A DNA stretch of 64,000 bases, from NCBI RefSeq assembly GCF_025118155.1, contig NW_026251409.1, positions 310,501 through 374,500 on the forward strand, in the 5' to 3' direction. A program made the position numbers and the translations under genes. Numbering within the stretch: position 1 is the first letter of the stretch; every line of letters begins with the position of its first letter. The DNA is from Cokeromyces recurvatus (Eukaryota > Mucoromycota > Mucoromycetes > Mucorales > Mucoraceae). Under the pieces are notes generated by a model. The model had not been told where the DNA came from. It saw nothing but the letters and a program-made list of their open reading frames with translations, and made no database searches. Below, piece after piece: positions 50,001 to 62,323 of the stretch.

Positions 50001-51398
50001 AGTGAAATAGGTCGATAGCTAAACAATATTCTAATTGTGAGTGAATATTTTGTGCATAGAAACAAGAGGCAATTAACTTGTCAAATCTCAATTTGTTGAT
50101 ATTGATTAAAGTAACTTGTTTTATTGTTAATAAAGTCTTATCAACCTTATTTATCTTATTTTTGACAAGAATAGCCAACTTCTGATATTTGGGTTGGGTA
50201 AATGATTTACAATATCATCTACAGTCATGTCTAGAATTTATATTAATATGTGCTAATAATAATGATATCTATTATCAATAAATTCCTCTCCCAGCATATG
50301 AAGAAATCTAGTCTAGATTCTACTTTTCAGTAAGTTTAATTTCTTTACCGCGCACCACTTGCCAAAACTTTGTATACTTTTTTTTTCATTTAAGACGTCT
50401 GTATGTTTCCAGACTGTTCCAAAAATATCATTCATATTCAAGCTTTTGCATTCGTAGATTTAGTGAACATTATTTGGATTAACAAGAAGATATAAAGTAT
50501 TCAAAAAATTAACAAGCTTTAGCCGGTTTACAAAGAGAAGTGTATGACAAAACTCATATACAAAGCATTTACCCATTTATTGAAATTTACCTGTTTTTGG
50601 AGCTAGCTGTGCTTACCTATCAACAGTAGGGGGTTTGTTTGCCTTTGAGTATATGCGTATATTATAAAGATCTGCATAAGTACTACTGTTTGTATACACA
50701 TAGTTAAAAAAAAAAGGGTTATAGAGGATCATCTTTGTAGCAAATGCTGACTTCTAACTTCAGTTGGTTTGAGTAGTTCAACTGTTTCATCCTTATTGTA
50801 TGGTTTGTGTTAGAGCATACAAACAGATTGTTCTCTGATGATTAAAGCTATTTATTATACAAAGAAAAAGTGAACAGAATGGACATAATGAACTGAAGTT
50901 AAAAAAAGGAGGTTATGATGTCTCTAGTAAGACACCAGAATAAAGACAAATCTAGTACTAAAAGTCAATTATAGGAATATTTGAGATCAGAGAGGAATTA
51001 GAAAAAATATTTAGTTGATTGAATAATATTAATAAAATATACAACATCCTTATTTACAGATTATGAAAAAGATGAAATCTTTTCCTTTATATTATATATT
51101 CAGGTGCTTTTAATCTAGAGTGCAATAAAGGGCTATCGATTCTGAATATTACCTTTTTTTTATGATTATCGAGTTATCATAAATAGAACTTTTTCAAAAC
51201 AATTGTATTAGAGAGATCTTTGGCAGAGTACTTTTCCTGCAAGATCAATTCATTTCCCGTACTGATGACACATTATTTACCGCACTAATTCCACATATCC
51301 AAAGTTCAAATATAGATATTCAATGGCATAATCTTATTAAAATATCGTGCTAGTAATTTTATGTTACGGAATCCAATACTCTAGATGAATGCTCCTTC

Positions 51399-51437
<39 letters not shown>

Positions 51438-51688
51438 AGGAATCGTCAATCAACCACCTCTCCAAATTCTTTTACAGTGACTGGTAGTACCGTATTTTAT
51501 TATAACCTGATTATCCATTTTATGACAACGTACTTCATGATATTGTATCAAGCCTTGGCAACCGATGCTATGTTCCATTTTTTTTTTTTTTTACTATTAT
51601 TGATGTTTTTCTTTTACCAGGATCTTTAATAATTTTACTCCTTTTTAAGTCTCTTTCTCCTTTTCCTTTTTTTTTTCGCTCTTCAAGG

Positions 51689-51757
<69 letters not shown>

Positions 51758-52065
51758 TTTCTTAACCTGTTATACCGAATTGACGCGAGCAAGATGATAT
51801 ACATTCCATACTATGTGCTCACATTAAGTTCTTTTTTTTTTTTTTTTTTTTTTTTTCAAATATAAAAATAAATTGCCACTCGCGGTCAAAGGGGCTCCGC
51901 CCAGAATTTGTGTATGTTTCAAATTTACAACAGCACATACCAATTAAAACAAAAGTAAAATAAAAATAAACAGATATTTTTAATATTATTATGGAGTTCT
52001 TTCTTGATTTATATTTCCGATTTTTTTTTTTTTTATCCTTTTTCTTCTTCTTTTTCTATATTTAA
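48977..52065. other. 3.1 kb gene desert with decayed-looking coding sequence
   Basis: No supported gene. T or A tracts of 36-64 nt lie at 49957-49999, 51400-51435 and 51692-51755. Between about 49,400 and 51,400 there are stretches of fairly even composition with broken ORFs: minus 49420-49626 and 49980-50178, and plus-strand fragments around 50,480-50,660 such as ALAGLQREVYDKTHIQSIYP, interrupted by stops. These may be remains of a gene or element; I recognise no transposase or reverse transcriptase motif. A GC-rich 11-mer at 51881-51891 also occurs at 16588. Confidence 0.4.
51692..51755 (+). repeat. T tract of about 64 nt
   Basis: Uninterrupted homopolymer about 310 bp upstream of the coiled-coil gene. 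Together with the 51400-51435 A tract and the T run around 51832-51856, it makes this promoter side unusually homopolymer-rich. Confidence 0.85.
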
Positions 52066-54885
52066 ATGGGACTAAAAAAATTATTTTCAACTAAAGAGGA
52101 TAAAAACTTAAAGGCATATAGTCAAAGGCAAAATTCAACTAAATCCTCCACTGTGACCTTACCTCGCTCTATTAGTCAATGGGTGCATAAAGACAATAAA
52201 GAGAACGAAAAACGTAAATACAACACTTTAGGTGCTAATAGAAGAAAACATCACTCTCAGCCATCTCCTATACCATCATTAAATCTTTCAAATATATCAC
52301 TTCGACAACAACAACCGCCAGCAACAAAAGAAGATGATAAAAATTCATATAATGATCCTAGTGCAACTACACAACCATCACCACCACCACCACCACCACA
52401 ACAACAACAACAACAACAACAACAGCAGCAGCAGCAGCAGCAGCAACTGCCAACAACAAGAGAAGATGATAAAAAGTCATATAATGAACCTAGTGAAAAT
52501 ACACCACCACCACCACCACCATCACAACAACAGCAACGTAATAGTGCCAATAATCCTTTTACAGCTACAATCCCCATAACTCCTTCAGGATCGATGAAAG
52601 ACGTTAATGACGTAGTGAATGTTCTAAGAAGTTCAATCGCCTCTGATGAAATATCTATTTCAACAAATAATTCTGAAGATTATTATATGTCACAACAAGA
52701 GGTTCCCAATACCATTCCTATAGCAATTGAACGAGTTGATAAAGGCAAAGAAGAAAATACAAACCCTTTTATAACTAAAGAAAATAAAAGACAAAGTCAG
52801 CTCTCTTTTCTTTCACAGCATGATTCTAATAAATATGCAGTTTCAGATAGCTCTCAAAATAATGTTACACTTGACTCCGTTTTAGGTATAAAAATATTTA
52901 TATTTCTTTTTTTTTTTTTATTCTTTTCTTTTTTTAGAAACTAATAAATACAACTATACATTTATTTTTATTTTTTTAAAGAAAATGGCAATAATAATCT
53001 ATACTCTGAATTACTTGAGGTTCAACAGGTATTAAATCACATAGATCCAAAAAACCTGTTAGAAACTAAAAATCGACTGGATACGGTGAATCAGTTGTTG
53101 GTGACAGCTCTGGATCATAGTAATAATTTAGAAACAAGAGTGAAATCAATTATAGATTCCTCAAAGCGAACAATTTCAGTCATTAATGATGAGAAAAGAG
53201 CATTAAAAGAAAATGAAGAAAATATGAGAACAGAATTAGAACAAGCTAAAGGACAATATAACCTCTTAATGGATGAATTGAAAGAAAAATATGAAAATCA
53301 ATTAAAAGTAGACCAAGAACTAAAAGAACAATATGAAAATACAGTAAAAAATAATCAAGAGCTTCAAAAGAAGGTTCAAGAGTTGAATGATCAATTAGAA
53401 AAATATGCAGCTACTCGACACACTATCTCATTATTATTAATGGATAATGAGACAAATCCTTTACATAATGATAATGAATTACTAGACAAAATTAAAAGTA
53501 TTTTGGCTTTATCTGTCTCTCAACAAGTATTGAATAGTAAACTTGAACATAAACTAGACGATATTGAGACGAAACATGCAAATGAACTAGCTGACATACA
53601 ATCAAAGTTTGAGCAGGAGAAAAAGCAATTACAGGATAATCTTGAAGCTAATCATCATATGATGTTACAAGAAGTTCAAATAAAATCAGAGAATGATGCC
53701 AAATTAAAAGACGAAAATCATCATTTTGAAATGCAAACATTAGAATCAAAGTGCACTGCTTTAATCGCTGAAAGAGAAGAGCTACTATCGAATCAAATAC
53801 AAAATGAAGAAAAGTTAAAAGAACAACAAGGGATTGAGTATGATGCACATGTTGAAAAATTGAAAGAAGAGCAACTAGAAGATAAATTAAAATTAGACTT
53901 GTTTTCCACACAAGTTGAGGAACTTCAGAAAGAAAAATCAAATTTATTAAAGGAAATTAGCATTTTAAAAGATAACACTACTACTGAAGATGTACAGAAG
54001 ATTACTACTGATGAGTGTAATGATTTAAAACAAAGATTAAAACAATTTGAAAAGGATGAGGTAAAATTGAATCAGTCAATTGAAGAAAGAAGTGAATTGG
54101 AAAAAGATTCTACTATATCAACACTAAGGGAAACATTGGATTCAACAAAAGAAGAAAATGCTGAATTAAGATCAAAAATCGAAGAAATTCAAAGACAACT
54201 ACAAGAACTTCAAACTTCTAAAAATACTTCTGATAAAATTTGGGAAGATAGAGTTCTAATCATCAAAGAGCAGTCTGAGCAGTCTGTTAAAGATGCTATA
54301 GAAGAAGCTCATAGAGTAAAGGCTGATTTAGAGTCAAAATTACTAGACGCCGAGACGACAAATATAAAATTGAAACAGGAATTAGAAGATATAGAAAGAA
54401 TATCAAGAGAAGCAGCACAATCAGTTATAGATGAAAATCAACGTTTAGAAAATCGTATTCGTCAAATAGAAGAAAATTCGAATATAGCTATTTATGAAAA
54501 TGCTACTTTGAATGAAGAAATTGAGACGTTGACTAAAAATAATAGTCAAAAAGCAATTATATCAGAAAATCAGCATTTAAAGAATGAATTAAAGGCATTA
54601 AATAATATTCGACAAGAGAATATGAACTTGACCGAGTTAGTTGAATGCTTACAGGCTAAAATTAAAGAGTTATCGGTAGAGGATAGTATTATATTAAACA
54701 AACATGATGATTCTTTGAAACTAACTGATCAAGATCAACAAGAAGAATTAATGCGTATGCACACTAGAGCACAGCTTGGATTAATAGAATATTTAGAAGG
54801 AGAAAGTGATGTGCTATCAGCGATGGCGAAATTTAAGAAGCAATTAGAAGCTGAAGTAAAAGAATTTGAATCAATAAGTGAGTGA
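52066..54885 (+). CDS. Long coiled-coil protein with Pro/Gln-rich head and NPF motifs
   Basis: Two exons (52066-52885, 52982-54885) give about 907 residues. Residues 1-275 are low-complexity: a basic N-terminus (MGLKKLFSTKEDK), then two copies of a unit containing (K/R)EDDK(N/K)SYN(D/E)PS followed by Pro and Gln runs, then Ser/Asn-rich sequence with two NPF motifs (NNPFTAT, TNPFITK). From about residue 285 to the end the protein is almost continuous heptad-type coiled coil rich in Glu/Lys/Leu, with no Pro over hundreds of residues. No motor, kinase or membrane domain is visible. The Met-Gly N-terminus could in principle be myristoylated, but Lys at position 4 onward makes this uncertain. It looks like a scaffold or tether; NPF suggests EH-domain partners in endocytosis. 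Family not recognised. Confidence 0.82.
52305..52540 (+). repeat. Tandem duplication of a Pro/Gln-coding unit
   Basis: Two diverged copies of about 120 bp inside the coiled-coil gene: the first from about 52315, the second from about 52447. Each has the (A/T)T(K/R)EDDK(N/K)SYN(D/E)PS core, then CCA and CAA/CAG runs. The Gln run between them is about 18 codons. Confidence 0.85.
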
Positions 54886-55889
54886 GTGAGTCTAGAAACA
54901 GACATATTGGGCCAATTCCTTTGATTTCGACCCTTCAAAAAATGCATTAATTATTTTATCTTATTTTTTTTTCACTTGTACATCATTCCTCAGTGATATC
55001 AACACAATATTCTATTTTAAAAACCCCTTTCTGTACCAATATAGAATATTTTTTAATTTTATATACCATATTTTACATTATACATGATTGATAAAGGTCT
55101 GTACTTTAGAACAAATATGTATATACATATATATATATATATATTTTAGTATTTGAATAAAATCTGTAAATTGTAATATTGATTAATCAAACCAAGTTCG
55201 TAGCAACAGTAACAAATAAGTAGATTTTTGTTATTATGAAGTAAACATATAATAAATGACATGTACCTAATTTTCAAGGTTATCATTTTTTTTTCTCAAT
55301 GTTAAATAAAAGCTCTAGAATGTGTCACAGTCATTTTATATAAGTCAATTCAAAGAAGATAGGAGTAATATACATTATATTATATGTAGTTTGTATTACT
55401 ATACCACAAGTATAAAAGAAATAATGTGATACAGATAACCTTTTTAATAAATCTTATAGTACTTTAGAGCTTTGCTTAGTTTATTTATAATGGCCTAATT
55501 TAGCGTTCACGTATAGGTTGACAAGTAGTAGATTAATATTTTGTTTCTATGGTTCTAAGAAAATAAATATGCTAGTTTGTTATATTGCTGGATAAAATTA
55601 TTGTTTCTACGTATTTATATCAAAGACTCATAATCATACTCTATAGTGTTCTTGTTTACATAACATGCTCTCAAATAATATTATATAGATTTCAAATAGC
55701 ATATATAGTATACATAATGTAATGTAGTCTATAAATAAAATGTTTATTTATGTGATTGATAAAGTTACAAAATCATAAAAAAAATGAATATGTATAATAT
55801 ATAATAAATAAATGAAAAAAAAAATGTAGAAAATGATATTAAAAATATGAATATGAATGGATTTGTCTGTCTAACTAAACGTAAAATAA
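54886..55889. other. Intergenic between convergent genes, no gene seen
   Basis: About 1 kb of AT-rich DNA between the stops of the coiled-coil gene and the CE4 gene, more than two 3' UTRs usually need. No ORF or RNA gene recognised. Confidence 0.45.
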
Positions 55890-56719
55890 CTACTGATATG
55901 CATTGATACCCAAACAATCAGAAACAGTAACAAAAGAATAACGTTTTGATATAATATAATCAATCAACCAAGGGGTAAGTTCTTTAGCTGAAGACTCATG
56001 TACATCATGTTGAAGGGCGATATGACCAGGAGTTTGACCAGAGACATCGGCCTCTACTACTTCTCTTACAAGATTTTGTTCAGATTCTAAACCGTGTAAT
56101 TCATAATCTTTAGTATCGACATCCCATAAAATGTTGCTATAACCAAGTCTCCTTACGACTCTAGAAGCAGTTTCATCGAGATCACCTTCAGGAGGCCTCA
56201 TAAGAGCAGGTCTATTATGTAAAAATAATTTAAGTCCTAAATGTTGTATGTTTAGTTTTTTTTTTTTTACCTTACTCCTGTTGCGCTATAAATAAGATCC
56301 GATTGCTGATTCATTTGATACTCTACTTCAGATTCCGATAAACCCCTTAAGACTACATGTCCATAAGTATGACTAGCAATCTCATGTCCAAGGTCATGAT
56401 AGTGTTTAAGCACTTCCATGTATGATTTAGTACCATCAATTGCGGTGGCCGTTGTTGCTTGAGCAAAATTTTTAACGAAATTATCTCCATTAACAAAAAA
56501 TGTTGCCTTTATTCCCCTAGAATGAAGGTATTGAGCCAAATCCCATGAATATTGAAATGGTCCATCATCAAAGGTTAAAGCGAAAACACCCGGTCTATTA
56601 CAATGTTCATAGATAGTAGCAAGATCACCTCCAGCGCCACTATCAACAGAAACTGGAGCAGCATAGGCAGAAGCGGTTAAGAGAAGAGTAGTAGTAATAA
56701 GAGGAGCAAGCACACGCAT
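55890..56719 (-). CDS. Secreted polysaccharide (chitin) deacetylase, CE4
   Basis: Carbohydrate esterase family 4, removing acetyl groups from chitin-type polymers. Exons 56719-56271 and 56211-55890 give about 256 residues. A signal peptide (LITTTLLLTASAYAAP) ends near residue 21. The NodB domain follows with motif 1 ALTFDDGPFQYS (base and metal Asp), motif 2 ASHTYGH (two metal His), motif 3 RPPEG (Arg kept; the usual Tyr of RPPYG is Glu), motif 4 LWDVDTKDY, and motif 5 IALQHDVHE with the catalytic His. There is no chitin-binding module, Ser/Thr tail or GPI signal, so a small soluble secreted or wall enzyme is likely. Mucorales make chitosan-rich walls with many such genes. Substrate (chitin or chitooligomers) is inferred. 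A TATA-like box lies about 80 bp upstream. Confidence 0.94.
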
Positions 56720-56795
56720 TTTATACTTATAGATAAATATATAATGAATTAATTGAGAAAGAATAATGTTAAAAGAAGCTGTTGATTTTGGGCTG

Positions 56796-56805
56796 CTTAT
56801 ATATA
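56796..56805 (-). promoter_or_regulatory. Candidate TATA box of the CE4 gene
   Basis: Minus strand reads TATATATAAG, about 78 bp upstream of the CE4 ATG, with a T run of about 20 further upstream. Called by sequence and position. Confidence 0.5.
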
Positions 56806-59800
56806 GCTAATTTTTTTTATTTTTATTTTTTTTTTTTTTTTTTTTTTTAGTGGGTGAGTGGGTGGATGGGCGGTGGGCTTTGCTTGATGAACGAGACATC
56901 TTTGAAAGTGTTACAATAACAACTTATGTCCTGCGCCATAAAACAATCCGAAAATTACTATACAAATCAGGTGGAAGGCTTATTGTTATATTTACAAAAT
57001 TTTGAATTTTTTAGATACACGTACACATACATTTACATAAAGCTTTGCTCCTGAAGCAGAATGGCATATTAAGACTATAATTTTAATAAAGAATCTATAT
57101 AATTTAAAATTTATAAGCGACCCATTTTAGAAACACCAACTTAAATCCTAAAAATAACTCCATGTTATTTTATTTTTAAATTTAGAAAATTACTATTGTT
57201 TACGGCCATCAAGTTAATGATACAGCCATGTACAATATGAAGATATTATAAAATTAAACATATTCTAAAGATAGTATCATGTATACATATGCAGACTAAC
57301 AAAACAAAAGAAAATTATGTAGTGACAAAATGTATATGTTCAAAACACTCATTGTAACAAATATCTATAAAAAGTAAGAATACATTGAATGATTGCTTAT
57401 TTATACATGATCTACATATCATTTATATCGATTCAATACAGCAATGTATTCTATAATGACTTAAAAATGACTTTATTAATAAAATAATAAAGATAATTGT
57501 TTCTTGATCAGAACTAGTTTATTACCTTCACAAAACATTTAAGAAGTTTTATTAAAAAAAATGTTTAAAAAATAAAAAAGAAGTAAGGAAGATGTGTAAC
57601 CGTTAAGGAGACATAAAAAATAACAAATGAAACGCTTCATTTTAATGTTCAAAGTAAAAGGAGTACATCTCCCATGATTTAAGAAATAATAGATATTTCC
57701 ACATATCAATCAGTGGCGGTAACAATAAGACTGCTATGCTTGGTAAAGTAATATTTCATTTTACTTACTTGATAAATAATTATACATGTCTTGTGTTTTA
57801 GTATAAAGACCTTTCATAACTATCGAATATTAAGTTTACTGAGATAGCTTTTTCTATTATTATTATTCTGTAGAAAAATGTAAACTTCTTTAAAGAATCT
57901 CAATAGAGATTTTAGGTATTTCTTAGAATAACTTTTAAATACGTATGTACAACCAAGAAAAAAAAATACATTTTTTAAAATAAAGAAACTTTATGTCTAG
58001 ATACAGAATATAATAGCAGGAAATATACGTTTTGCAATTCAATAGTTCCTTTTTCTACCATTATCAATTAAAGTGACAGAGATCATTATCTATAGATTTG
58101 AATTAGCTAGTAGTCTTCTCTGGCAAAAATTATAAATAATTACATGTGAATCCAACATACATATCATCATTAAAGAAAACTGCATATTTTGATTCGACTT
58201 CTTTCTCTTTTCTTTTTTTTTTTCAGAGATAATATAAAAGTTAGATTACCCAGTAAAGTAATTTATCGAGTACTTTGTTACTAATGTGCTACTTGAATAG
58301 AAAGTAAGACTTATTAAGGAATAATTAGAAATATTAAATAAATTTTTATGCGTACATAGTATGTTGGACACTTTTTCAATCATTGATTATGATACTTTGC
58401 ATCTATTTCGACTTCTGCTTGATTATTGTTCTGAGTATTAGTACTCGGATCGATTTGATACCGTCATTAAATCCTCTATATTAAAACAGCAGAGAATAAT
58501 AATTCTTTTTTTTTCTTTCCTCATAATTTAAAATGATATGCATTAGAAGTACAACAAACATGTCATCATGATGATAAAAGTATAAATAATCAATCTTTAC
58601 ACGATCCTTTTTTTTTATTTATATATTTATTTAGAAGAAGAAGTTTAATATAGAAAACCTTTCTTAACCCTCTCCACTTTTTTTTTAACCCGGAATAATA
58701 ATAATAATATAGAGGAATATGCTTTTTGTTAATTTACTGCGAAACTTTTGAATATGATTAATAAAATATTTATCAATAACAAATAGAATATATTCATTTA
58801 GAAATAAGTGTAACAATAATGGTAAAAGTAAGAACTTGATTTTTTTCAAGTCAAATTCCTACCAACAACAAGCAAGATAATGTTTGATTATAACTATGCA
58901 AAATAATAATAAGCATCTTATTATGATTATAAATGGTAAAATAAAGGGTAATAGACTATTTATAAAGGAGCTTCTCCCGTTATGAAGGTTATACAATAAA
59001 TGACGTTTATTTCTTTTTGTTGTAACCTGCCAAATAGAATGATAAATATGAAACAAGAAGAAGCATTAAAGGATTCAAAATTATTGGCCTGTGCTTTAAT
59101 GAATGTAAAATCACCTTTGTTAGCTTTGTTCCAGATCAAATAATTAAATATTATCCTTGTCCTTTTTTTTTTCTTTTTTTTCTGTCAAGAAAAAAGGGAC
59201 AAGTCCCGAGATTTAAATCACGTTTATTTATTTTTATTTCATTTCATTTTATTTTATTTTTTGTTTATTTTCTCGATTCTTGTTCTTTTGTCCTTGTTTT
59301 TTTATTTATCTTCGATTTCATTTCAGTGTATTTGAAAAGAAGTTGTTAAAATAAAAACGTCCATAATGGTAGTATTGAATATTGTTTTTTATTTATTTTA
59401 AAAAATGATACCAATTAAATTATATTTTCAAAAGAGTTAGTACATATTAGGTAATAAGGGATAAGTTGGGATTCAACGGGATTCATTACAAAATAGGGTC
59501 TAGTCTGTTCATTTTTTTTTTTTTACCCTTTTCTTTTCTAATATTGAACTTTAACTGGTTAAAACGGGAAATGTAGATTAATATTTCCATATAATACATG
59601 TATAACTTCTTTACCGCAAAAAAAAAAAATGAAATAATGTTCGCGATAAAAGTAAATGTTACACTTTACTTTAACATATTTAACATTAAGGGGAGGAAAG
59701 TATAGTGATAATCACGATCAGACTACTTTATACCGCAGAATAGAATGGAACCAATAATTTTTTATTATGTCTTTAATAAATGTATATAGCATACAAGAAC

Positions 59801-60073
59801 CACTTCTTCAAATTTATTTCTAAATATGGCAATTTGGGTTGAATGGGTTGTCAAAAAGAACATGCAATGACTGTATAAATTTAAAGTTATTATGTAATCC
59901 AAATTGTTATTTCTTTGGAGTATTTTTATTACTTCTTTTTTGAATACATATAAATTTCATTATTTATTTTAATAATAGCAGATTTGCTCTTTTTTATATT
60001 CAAGTGATATATTATATGATAGATTATATTGGTGAATCTCCCTTTCTTCTATTCTACCACTTAAATACATTTT

Positions 60074-60116
<43 letters not shown>

Positions 60117-60385
60117 AAGAAAGAAAGAAAGAAATAGAAATAGAAATAGAAACTGAGGCTAAATTCAGGTACCACAAAAAGGTTTGATAGACAAATTTGA
60201 CTGGTTCTTACATAAAATAAATTTTAAAATCTCAGTTTTCGGGTATTAAAGATGCTATTTCCGTTTTTGTACGTGGGGTAGATTATGGAGAAACAAAATA
60301 TTCTGGGATCAATTTTTTTTTTTTTTGAAATAAGTATATATACTGGCACATTTTTTCCCGTTTTCAAAAGATGTACAACTTGTTC

Positions 60386-60393
60386 TATAAAAT
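60386..60393 (+). promoter_or_regulatory. Candidate TATA box of the sugar transporter gene
   Basis: TATAAAAT, about 70 bp upstream of the transporter ATG at 60463. Called by sequence and position. Confidence 0.45.
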
Positions 60394-60462
60394 AATATTC
60401 TAATATCTATTAAATTTTAATATAATATAATAATAAATACCCAAAAAAAACAACAAATTAAA

Positions 60463-61962
60463 ATGAATTCTATTGATATGAAATTACCAGGCTATATGGT
60501 CTACTGTGTAGTCATTGCATGTCTTGGTTCCTTTAGTAATGGTTGGGTAATTGGATCTGCTAATATTCCTGGTGAAGTAACTCATGCTTGTGAAAATGGT
60601 TCAGCTCATGTTGCAAATAGTGCTTTCCCTGATTGTCTTCCTATGAATACAAGTCTTTGGGGTTTTGCTGTTTCTTCTTTTTGTGTAGGTGGTTTAATTG
60701 GTGGTTTCTTCGGTGGTAATATTCAAACAAAATTTGGCCGTAAAAAGACAATTATATTTAATAATATTGGTTGGATTGTGGGTGCTGTCTTGATCGGTGC
60801 CTCTGTCTCTCCTGCTATGTTCATTATCGGTCGTATCCTTTGTGGCCTCTCTTGTGGTCTTGGTTCATTAGCAACTCCTACTTATGTAGGTGAAGTATCT
60901 ACTGTGAAAGCTCGTGGTATGATGGGTACTTGTAATCAATTTGCTATCGTCATTGGTATTTTACTTGCTTCTGTTATTGGTCTTCCTCTTGCTAAGGTGC
61001 CTCTCTGGAGAATCAATTATGCTATTGTTGCTATTCCTGCTATTGCTCAATTTTTCTTAATGTCTGGTTGTGTTGAATCTCCTCGTTATCTTATCTCTCA
61101 AAATCGTATTGAAGAAGCTCGTGTTAGTCTTCAAAAGCTTCGTCCTAATGCTAATATTGATCAAGAATTTTTTGAACAAGTTGAAGGTATTCTTGGTACT
61201 TCAGCTGCTCAAGCAGTTAGCGTATCTCCTAAAGAAGAGACAGCTACTTCTAAAGTAGAAGATCAAAAGGATGCCTATGATAATCAAATTGAAGATGGTA
61301 TTGTTGTAAATGAAGAAATAAATCGTGACTCTATGAACATGATTCAAATCTTTGTTGATCCTGTCATTCGTCGCATCGCTCTCACTGTCCTTGCTCTTCA
61401 TGTTATTCAACAATTGATTGGTATGAACGCTGTTATGTATTATTCAGCTACTATTTTCAATATGTCTTTTGATTCTGATATGTCTAAATATATGGCCATT
61501 GTAACTACCGTTGTTAACTTTGTATCTACCATTGTTTCCTTGTTCTTAATTGATCGTATGGGTCGTCGTCCTCTTTTATTAATTGCTGAAGCTGGTGCTT
61601 GTATATTCTCTGTTCTTTTGATCATTGGTTATGTTTATAACATCGGTGCTCTCTTAGTTGTTTCCGTATTCTGTTATGTCGTTTCCTTTGCTATTGGTGT
61701 TGGTCCCATTCCTTGGATGATTACATCAGAGATGTCACCTGTCTATGCTTCATCTGCTGTTGGTGCTATTGCTACTGCTATGAATTGGGCTATGAACTTT
61801 TTAATTGGTCAATGTTTCCCTATCATCTTTGATAAGATTGCTGGTTATTCCTTTGCTATCTTTGCTGCTATTGCACTTATGGCTTTCATTTTTACTTGGA
61901 TCTTTGTTCCTGAAACTAAGAACCGTTCAATTGAAGCCATTGTCAAATCTTTCCAGTCTTAA
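60463..61962 (+). CDS. MFS sugar transporter, GLUT-like
   Basis: Plasma-membrane sugar porter of 499 residues in one exon. Twelve hydrophobic segments are readable. Family signatures: KFGRKKT after TM2, GRILCGLSCGL in TM4, YVGEVS plus ARGMMG, ESPRYLIS after TM6, QQLIGMNAVMYYSATIF in TM7, DRMGRRPLL after TM8, and PETKNRSIE after TM12. The TM7 sequence is close to animal GLUTs (QQLSGINAVFYYS) with the usual Ser as Ile. The central loop carries an acidic insert (EETATSKVEDQKDAYDNQIE). The gene lacks introns and uses a T-ending, restricted codon set, which suggests strong expression, though less marked than in EF-1alpha. Glucose or another hexose is the likely substrate by inference. The ATG lies about 70 bp after a TATA-like element. 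Confidence 0.94.
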   Translation: MNSIDMKLPGYMVYCVVIACLGSFSNGWVIGSANIPGEVTHACENGSAHVANSAFPDCLPMNTSLWGFAVSSFCVGGLIGGFFGGNIQTKFGRKKTIIFNNIGWIVGAVLIGASVSPAMFIIGRILCGLSCGLGSLATPTYVGEVSTVKARGMMGTCNQFAIVIGILLASVIGLPLAKVPLWRINYAIVAIPAIAQFFLMSGCVESPRYLISQNRIEEARVSLQKLRPNANIDQEFFEQVEGILGTSAAQAVSVSPKEETATSKVEDQKDAYDNQIEDGIVVNEEINRDSMNMIQIFVDPVIRRIALTVLALHVIQQLIGMNAVMYYSATIFNMSFDSDMSKYMAIVTTVVNFVSTIVSLFLIDRMGRRPLLLIAEAGACIFSVLLIIGYVYNIGALLVVSVFCYVVSFAIGVGPIPWMITSEMSPVYASSAVGAIATAMNWAMNFLIGQCFPIIFDKIAGYSFAIFAAIALMAFIFTWIFVPETKNRSIEAIVKSFQS

Positions 61963-62323
61963 TTCTACCTCTTTTTACATAATGTATTTTTATTCATCTT
62001 CCTTTTCTTTTTACTATTTTTGTTTAGTTTTGTAATTTTGTTCTATGTATATCATTTAAATTGTTTTTGTAAAGTTTTTTTTTTTTTTAAAAAAATAAAA
62101 AGAATAATAATAATAAATTAAATAATGCCTTTTTTTAAATTACTTTATACAAATATTCATATTTGTATACTTGTATAAAATAAACTTAATAATTTATATC
62201 TTGTTACTTGTGTATATTATTTGGTAATGCCTCTATTATAGGCAGGCAGTAGCGGAATTTCATATTTATATTTCAATTTTCGGTTTTTTTTTTTTTTTTC
62301 TTTTTTACATATACATTTTTATT
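61963..62323. other. Intergenic, no gene seen
   Basis: About 360 bp between the transporter and the CDC50 gene. It has a T12/A6 block near 62076 and a short inverted repeat TACAAATATTCATATTTGTA at about 62147-62166. Confidence 0.4.

Larger units (their letters stand above)
56720..60462. other. 3.7 kb gene desert
   Basis: The largest spacer, between the divergent CE4 and sugar-transporter genes. Apart from promoter-like ends I find no supported ORF, tRNA-like box pair or inverted repeat ends. Features: a GGTGGGTGGA-type G-rich patch near 56850-56880, a G-free AT-rich middle, an A tract of about 37 nt at 60078-60114 followed by (GAAA)n, and a TACATGTA near 59597. Confidence 0.45.

Noticed and set aside
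52257..52577. Cys/Gly-rich minus ORF and His/Asn/Ser-rich plus ORF at 52.3-52.6 kb
   Set aside because: Other-frame readings of the CCA/CAA repeats of the coiled-coil gene.
54870..54893. GTGA repeat around the stop codon of the coiled-coil gene as a contingency repeat
   Set aside because: Only about three units, and every shift quickly meets a stop; no sign of phase variation.
58859..59056. Short minus ORF in the 56.7-60.5 kb desert
   Set aside because: Only 65 residues, no motif, no splice partners, composition as expected for spacer DNA.
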